DNA from: JADGGM01 sp025449955
GTDB lineage: Bacteria; Gemmatimonadota; Gemmatimonadetes; Gemmatimonadales; Gemmatimonadaceae
Direction: 5' to 3'
DNA: 64,000 bases
Assembly: GCA_036554285.1 (NCBI GenBank)
Contig: DATBNO010000032.1
Location: forward strand, 1 to 64,000
The position numbers and the translations under genes are program-made. This document shows, one piece after another, positions 59,507 to 64,000 of the stretch; the first letter of the stretch is position 1, and each line of letters starts with the position of its first letter. The notes beneath the pieces are model-generated. The model saw only the letters and a list, made by a program, of their open reading frames with translations. It was not told where the DNA came from and did no database searches.

Positions 59507-60229
59507 TCAGCGGCCGCCCACCGAGAACCCGACGCCCACCAGCCAGTTTCCGCCGTTCAGGAAGACGCGAGAGAGCGCGACGTTCGCCGTGAACCCGGGC
59601 GCCAGCATCCCCACGCCGGCCGCGAACATGAACTGCAGCCCGGCCTCCGTGCCGCTGTCGGGACGGATCAGCCCCACCCCCACGCCCGGCGCGACGTACG
59701 GCACTAATCGCAAACCGCGCGGCGCCGGCACCAGCGATACCGGCAGCGATATCGCGCCCGACACCAACGTCGTGTCGCTCGGGTTCGCGAAGCCGAGCTG
59801 CGCCGTGAGCCCGACGTCGAAGGTCGCCCGCTCGCTGCCGCGTCCAGTCGGGATCGCCACCAGATTCTGGGCCACGCCCACCGACGCCATGATGTGAGAG
59901 TTGCACGCGTTGTCGGTACAGTTAGGCCAGTAGTACCCGCCCGTCGCCGACAGCTCGGCGCTCCCCACCGGCAGCACCACGCTCACACCGAAATCGTGCG
60001 TGTACTCGTGCGAGTCGAAGCTCATGATGCCATAGCGCGCGTGCACCGTGAGCGAACGCGCGCGCTCGCCCGTCACGCTCACGTCGAACAAGGGACCCAG
60101 CGCGCCCGCCGGCGTCTGCGTCAGCGCGCGATACGCCGCGGAGTCACTGGAATCTTGTCCGTGCACGACTGTTGGCCAGGCCAACGCCGCACATGCGGCG
60201 AGACCGGCGAGACGAAGGAGGCGCGACAT
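59507..60229 (-). CDS. small exported beta-barrel-like protein
   Basis: A 240-residue protein with a signal peptide (cleavage near VVHGQ). The mature part has alternating polar and hydrophobic strands and a Cys pair (CTDNAC near residue 103). It looks like an eight-stranded outer-membrane barrel or porin-like protein. No family was recognised. The gene lies 88 bases downstream of the VanZ-like gene's start region and is divergent from the kinase gene. Confidence 0.7.
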   Translation of the reverse strand: MSRLLRLAGLAACAALAWPTVVHGQDSSDSAAYRALTQTPAGALGPLFDVSVTGERARSLTVHARYGIMSFDSHEYTHDFGVSVVLPVGSAELSATGGYYWPNCTDNACNSHIMASVGVAQNLVAIPTGRGSERATFDVGLTAQLGFANPSDTTLVSGAISLPVSLVPAPRGLRLVPYVAPGVGVGLIRPDSGTEAGLQFMFAAGVGMLAPGFTANVALSRVFLNGGNWLVGVGFSVGGR

Positions 60230-60588
60230 GAGACCTCGGAAGTGCGAAGCCGCCGCGCCGACGGGACAGGATGGCGGGCGAAAAGCCTCTCAAGATGCCC
60301 GGACCGCAAGGGGCGGGGAAGGCCTCGCATTCGAGACCACAGCCGGCGCGGCTCTGATCGCCACTATGTCACGGGCATGTCCAAGACCGACCGTCCTGCG
60401 TATCTTGGTTGTGGCCGTACGGGGACAGTCGTTTGCCGCCCGATGAGGGCCGACGGTCCCCTGTTGCAGAGCGTTGTAAGACTTCGTCTCATTCCGCAGT
60501 CGCGAGTTGCTGATTCATCGCCTCCCGGACGCAGTGTCCATTCGCGTCACAGTGGTCCGATGACGCCCACGAGAGCCCCGTAGAGCGC
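60230..60588. other. 359-base intergenic region
   Basis: It separates divergent genes. The only possible promoter for the Ser/Thr kinase is TTGCAG (60464-60469), 17 bases, TCTCAT (60487-60492), weakly supported. No coding sequence with a ribosome-binding site, RNA gene or repeat is evident. Confidence 0.5.
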
Positions 60589-62361
60589 GTGAACGCCCCC
60601 GCCAAGACCTGTCCGCAATGCGGTCAGACGTACGATTTCGAGCAGCGCTTCTGCCCGCGCGACGGCTCGACACTGCGTGCACCCGCCGGCAGCAACCTCG
60701 TGGGCTCCGTTCTCGCCGACCGCTACCACATCGTCCGACGGATCGGTGAAGGCGGCATGGGCCAGGTCTACCTGGCCGAGCACGTCAAAATGCGGCGGCG
60801 CAGCGCGGTGAAGGTGCTGCATCAAGGCATGGTCAACGACCCCGACGCCATCGCCCGCTTCAATCGCGAAGCCTCCAACGCGAGCCAGATCCAGCACCCC
60901 AACGTCGCTGCGATCTACGACTTCGGTGAAACCGAGGACGGCCTCATCTATCTCGCGATGGAGTTCATCGACGGCGAGCCCCTGCGCAAAGTCATCGAAC
61001 GCCAGGGCGCCCTCACCGCGGTGCAGGCCGCCGACGTCACGCGCCAGGTCGCCGACGCCCTCGATGCCGCCCACGAAATGGGTATCGTGCACCGCGATCT
61101 CAAGCCCGATAACATCATGATCGCGCGCGGCCGAAGCGGAGAAGACGTAGCCAAGGTCGTGGACTTCGGGATCGCCAAGGCCACCACGGGCGACGATCAG
61201 AAAGTCACGCGGACCGGGCTCGCTATCGGCACGCCGGAGTACATGTCACCCGAGCAGTTGTCGGGCGACACGCTCGACAACCGCACCGACATCTATTCGT
61301 TAGGCTTGGTGGCGTTCAACATGCTCACCGGGCAGCTGCCCTTCCCGGCCGTCTCGTCGCGGGAGGCGATGATCGCCCGCCTAACGGAACGTCCGCGCAC
61401 GCTCGCCGAGATCAAGGGCGACGTCGCGTGGCCGGCCGAGCTCCAAACGGTGATGGACCGCGCACTCGCGAGCCATCCGCAGGATCGATATGCGCACGCC
61501 GGGGAATTCGGTCGCGGCCTCGTCAAAGCCGTCGCCGCCATGCCGCAGAGCGCGCTCTCGAGCACCGGCACGCTCGCCATCGCCACACCGCACCCCAATG
61601 CGCCCACGGTCAAGCGGCCCGTCGCGACGCCGGCCGGCACGGTACTGGCCACGACGCCCACACCGGCCACGCGACAGCCCGGACGCCGCCCCACCCCGCT
61701 CATCGCCGGCACGCCAACGCAAGTCGACGACTCCGGCGCCGGCCGCATCGTTCTCACCGCCTTCATCGTGCTGGCCGTGGTAGTCCTCGGCGGCGGCGGC
61801 GCATGGTACGTGGTGAACGCGCGTGCCAAGTCGGCCGCCGCACCGGTCGCGAGCAACGCGCCGGCGACGCCGTCGCCTAACGTAGCCGCCAAGCCACCGG
61901 GCGCGACGCCCGCAGCGCCCACGGCCGCGGCCGACAGCATGCATCGCGATTCCGCGGCCGCGCGCACCGACAGTGCCGCCGGCAAGCCGGCCGTGACCAC
62001 CACCGCCGCCGCCAATTCGACCGCGGCCCACGCGCCTAACGCAGCGGCTCCGTCCGCAGCCGCGGACTCGCAGCCCGCTGCGCCGCCCCCGGCCGATCTC
62101 GATTCCGTGCTCTCACCCATTCGCGACAACATCGAAGTCGGCCGCTCTCGCATGGCCGACGGCGAGTACGAGGGAGCACGCGTCCGATTCGGCCAAGCGG
62201 AAGACCAGCTCAGTCAACTCGGCAAGCCATACGCGGTCACCGCACAGGCCGTCGCGCTTCGCCACGATCTCTCTCACGCCATGGACGCCAACCGCGCCGC
62301 CTGCCGCGCCGAGAAACAACTCGACGAGCGCCGCGGCCAGACCGGACCGGATTGCCCCTGA
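60589..62361 (+). CDS. Ser/Thr protein kinase with N-terminal zinc ribbon and TM segment
   Basis: A 590-residue Hanks-type kinase. A zinc ribbon (CPQCGQ and CPRDG) comes first, then the kinase domain at about 40-300 with GEGGMGQVYLAE, Lys in SAVKVLHQ, HRDLKPDN, VVDFGIAKA and GTPEYMSPEQ. A Pro/Ala/Thr-rich linker, a membrane segment near 390-408, a second Ala/Pro-rich linker and a C-terminal TPR-like domain (about 500-580) follow. GTG 60589 is the start. The stop overlaps the ATG of the HtrA-like gene (TGATG), so they act together. Confidence 0.94.
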   Translation: MNAPAKTCPQCGQTYDFEQRFCPRDGSTLRAPAGSNLVGSVLADRYHIVRRIGEGGMGQVYLAEHVKMRRRSAVKVLHQGMVNDPDAIARFNREASNASQIQHPNVAAIYDFGETEDGLIYLAMEFIDGEPLRKVIERQGALTAVQAADVTRQVADALDAAHEMGIVHRDLKPDNIMIARGRSGEDVAKVVDFGIAKATTGDDQKVTRTGLAIGTPEYMSPEQLSGDTLDNRTDIYSLGLVAFNMLTGQLPFPAVSSREAMIARLTERPRTLAEIKGDVAWPAELQTVMDRALASHPQDRYAHAGEFGRGLVKAVAAMPQSALSSTGTLAIATPHPNAPTVKRPVATPAGTVLATTPTPATRQPGRRPTPLIAGTPTQVDDSGAGRIVLTAFIVLAVVVLGGGGAWYVVNARAKSAAAPVASNAPATPSPNVAAKPPGATPAAPTAAADSMHRDSAAARTDSAAGKPAVTTTAAANSTAAHAPNAAAPSAAADSQPAAPPPADLDSVLSPIRDNIEVGRSRMADGEYEGARVRFGQAEDQLSQLGKPYAVTAQAVALRHDLSHAMDANRAACRAEKQLDERRGQTGPDCP

Positions 62362-64000
62362 TGCCTATGCAACCCCAGACCGTTTTCCGCCGCACGCGCC
62401 GCGTGGCAACTGCCGCCGGCGCGCTGCTGTTCGCGCTCGCCGTGCTCCCCAGCCGCGCGCGCGCGCAAGCGGCCAGCGCGTACTCGCTGTCCGACATCGT
62501 GGACCTGGTCAAGAACAAGGTCCCCGCGAAGCGCGTGCTCTCGCTGGCCAAGGAGAATTGCGTCTCTTTCAGCTTCGACGACGACGCGAAGGCCAAGCTG
62601 CGGCGAGCCGGTGCGACGGCGTCGCTCGTCACCGACCTCGCATCCGTGTGCGGACCCGACAACCCGAAACCGGTCGCGACGGACAGTGCCAAGGTGGTTC
62701 CGCCCGTGGCCGCCGCTCCGGTGCCGCCGCCCGACACGACCTTCCCCGTGAAGATCCGCGCCGCCGTTGTCGGCACCGACCTCACGATTCGTCCGGTGCC
62801 GCAAATGGATCTGTACATCATCGGTCCCCACGGCGACACCACGCGCACCTCCACCGATCTGGATGGCGCCGCCGACGGCACGTTCAAGGAAGGCGTCTAC
62901 CGCATCGAGAGCGCGCGCAGCGTGACCATCGGCAACGAGCGCTATCGTTGGGCGTTCTATCAGACGTTCGCCAAGGACATGCGACAGATCGAGCTCACGC
63001 AGCGGAACGCGATGATCGATACGATCGCCGTCGCGGCCGCGGCGCCTGCGCCCACGAACACCGGCACCGCCACCGGAACGCCCGCCGGCGACAGCGCCCA
63101 ACCGGCCGCCAGCGCCGGACCGGCCGACAGCGCCGCGGCGCCGAAGACGCCGCCCAAGCCAGTTAGGCACGAGAACGTCGAGCGCGAGATCTTCGCCAAG
63201 TACAAGAGCGGCGTGTTCACGGTGTTCGGCGCCGCGCGCGGCACCGGCTTCCTCGTCGACTCCTCCGGCCTCATTGTCACCAACGCCCATCTCGTCAAAG
63301 GCGCCGACGAAGTGCGCGTGCAGATCGACTCGGCCACGAAGGTGTATGCGAAGCCGATCGTGACCGAGGACGACAAAGACATCGCGATCCTTGCGATCAA
63401 CATGAGCCACTGCGGTGCGTGCGCAGTACTGCCGCTCTTCGACAGCAGCAAGAGCACCGCGCCGACTGCCGGCGATCGCGTGCTCGCTCTTGGCTCGCCG
63501 CTCAATCGCCTGTCCGTGCTCTCCATTGGGATCGTGAGCTCCGCCGACGATCACGCCGTGGTGAGCGACGCCGGCGTGAACTGGCTCAACACCGGCGGCC
63601 CGCTGGTCAATCTCGACGGCTACGTGATCGCGTTGAACAGCACCAAGGAGAGCCAACTCGCCCTCTCCGACGTCAGCGCCGGTCCGCGCGTCGCATCGTC
63701 GGTCCCCGTCGCGTCCATCGCCGACGCGGTGCAGCGCGCGCGCACGTCGTTGTCGTCGACCGGTGCGCCGAGCGATTCGTTGTTGCCCGTGTTGCCATCG
63801 GATCCGTTCCCGAAGCCGCCGATCGACGCGGTGAGTGCGGTGGCCGACCTCAATCTGCAGGTCTATCGCACCGGCGGCGGTCCGTTCCGTGTGTTAGTCA
63901 TGACGCCGCAGATCATGGCGTGGCGTCAGGTGCAGGCCGACAAAGCGCTCGCCGATCGCAAGCAGCACGATCCGCGTAAGGCAGCCCAGTGGCGCCGCAT
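62361..64000 (+). CDS. HtrA/trypsin-like exported protein with Thr in place of catalytic Ser (3' end missing)
   Basis: At least 546 residues; the gene runs off the right edge. It has a signal peptide (ending RARAQA), an N-terminal small domain with YSLSDIVDLVKNKVPAKRVLSL, a beta domain, a Pro/Ala-rich linker and a trypsin-like domain. The triad is in place by spacing: H310 (TNAHLV), D340 (DDKDIAIL) and, where GNSGGPL is expected, N-T-G-G-P-L with T411. The Ser to Thr change should abolish or greatly reduce normal proteolysis. The start is coupled to the kinase gene (TGATG). It might be a kinase-linked sensor or scaffold. Confidence 0.88.
   Translation, partial: MPMQPQTVFRRTRRVATAAGALLFALAVLPSRARAQAASAYSLSDIVDLVKNKVPAKRVLSLAKENCVSFSFDDDAKAKLRRAGATASLVTDLASVCGPDNPKPVATDSAKVVPPVAAAPVPPPDTTFPVKIRAAVVGTDLTIRPVPQMDLYIIGPHGDTTRTSTDLDGAADGTFKEGVYRIESARSVTIGNERYRWAFYQTFAKDMRQIELTQRNAMIDTIAVAAAAPAPTNTGTATGTPAGDSAQPAASAGPADSAAAPKTPPKPVRHENVEREIFAKYKSGVFTVFGAARGTGFLVDSSGLIVTNAHLVKGADEVRVQIDSATKVYAKPIVTEDDKDIAILAINMSHCGACAVLPLFDSSKSTAPTAGDRVLALGSPLNRLSVLSIGIVSSADDHAVVSDAGVNWLNTGGPLVNLDGYVIALNSTKESQLALSDVSAGPRVASSVPVASIADAVQRARTSLSSTGAPSDSLLPVLPSDPFPKPPIDAVSAVADLNLQVYRTGGGPFRVLVMTPQIMAWRQVQADKALADRKQHDPRKAAQWRR

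Larger units (their letters stand above)
134..63166. repeat. dispersed heptamer GTTAGGC/GCCTAAC, about 100 copies
   Basis: By hand count about 103 copies of GTTAGG/CCTAAC, nearly all extended to the heptamer; base composition predicts about seven heptamers. Approximate positions include 134, 218, 883, 1284, 1308, 3379, 4110, 4908, 5393, 6727, 6863, 7545, 7712, 8729, 10855, 11194, 12450, 14309, 14750, 14873, 15662, 16008, 16560, 17081, 17907, 18379, 19694, 20928, 21660, 23316, 24327, 26150, 27037, 28357, 31182, 33788, 35187, 36668, 38298, 40165, 41227, 43837, 45022, 46223, 47996, 48525, 50664, 53227, 54977, 55860, 57029, 59037, 59048, 61300, 61875 and 63160. Spacing averages about 640 bases, with word-poor stretches at 12.5-14.3, 41.9-43.8 and 50.9-53.2 kb. 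Confidence 0.9.

Noticed and set aside
1..64000. CRISPR array or insertion sequence
   Set aside because: The GTTAGGC word is dispersed at irregular distances without spacers of fixed length; no transposase motif or terminal inverted repeats flanking a gene were found.

Overview
The window is GC-rich (roughly two thirds G+C) chromosomal DNA from a diderm bacterium. It encodes a TonB-dependent receptor, two other likely outer-membrane barrels, twin-arginine-exported enzymes, lipoproteins, an eukaryotic-type Ser/Thr kinase and large secreted peptidase and propeller proteins. This repertoire suggests Gemmatimonadota or a close relative. That placement is an inference from gene content; no rRNA is present. 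There is no CRISPR array, insertion sequence or rRNA operon. One tRNA gene (Cys, GCA) lies at 57,989-58,060.

Layout. 1-5.8 kb: a Tat-exported Gfo/Idh/MocA oxidoreductase (cut by the left edge) with an NHS-type permease, then a divergent AlaX-type tRNA editing protein, an F420-reductase-like NAD(P) oxidoreductase, a Tat-exported sugar isomerase and a Bax-inhibitor-1 homologue. 5.9-13.7 kb: a DUF983 protein, a membrane-anchored coiled-coil protein and a tight MoxR-DUF58-BatD-like-BatA-BatB/C operon. 13.7-17.4 kb: a divergent control region with an 85-nt nested inverted repeat and a structured leader, then nadB-nadA-nadC (de novo NAD synthesis from aspartate). 17.4-22.6 kb: a TonB-dependent receptor and a LytS/LytR-type two-component pair. 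22.8-30.6 kb: two small membrane proteins, an orphan tailspike-like beta-helix protein, a Uma2 nuclease, and transport and hydrolase genes (SSF symporter, DUF3311, M20 amidohydrolase, MFS). 30.7-39.2 kb: small stand-alone genes, two AraC-type regulators, an oligopeptide-binding lipoprotein, a TPR protein and a 52-residue lipoprotein. 39.4-43.6 kb: trehalose-6-phosphate synthase coupled to an MscS channel (osmotic stress), and a catalytically dead JAMM/MPN-like membrane protein. 43.7-49.4 kb: an S10 carboxypeptidase and a 1,094-residue sortilin/BNR-type propeller protein, ended by three consecutive hairpins. 49.5-57.9 kb: a PNPOx-like flavoprotein divergent from a MocR regulator, a GntR regulator, a His/Met-rich outer-membrane protein, and a hybrid kinase with two kinase cores around a receiver. 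58-64 kb: tRNA-Cys, a triple VanZ-like protein, a small barrel, a Ser/Thr kinase and an HtrA-like protein whose catalytic Ser is Thr.

The most striking signal is not a gene. The word GTTAGGC/GCCTAAC occurs about 100 times (hand count), where base composition predicts about seven. It sits in every reading frame and on both strands, and it forces otherwise rare codons (TTA, CTA, AGG). It behaves like a genome-wide DNA-level tag of the DUS, HIP1 or Chi kind. A second point of interest is the moxR/nadB divergent region, which combines a long inverted repeat, a probably leaderless moxR and a nad leader with an Asn-rich 15-codon ORF.
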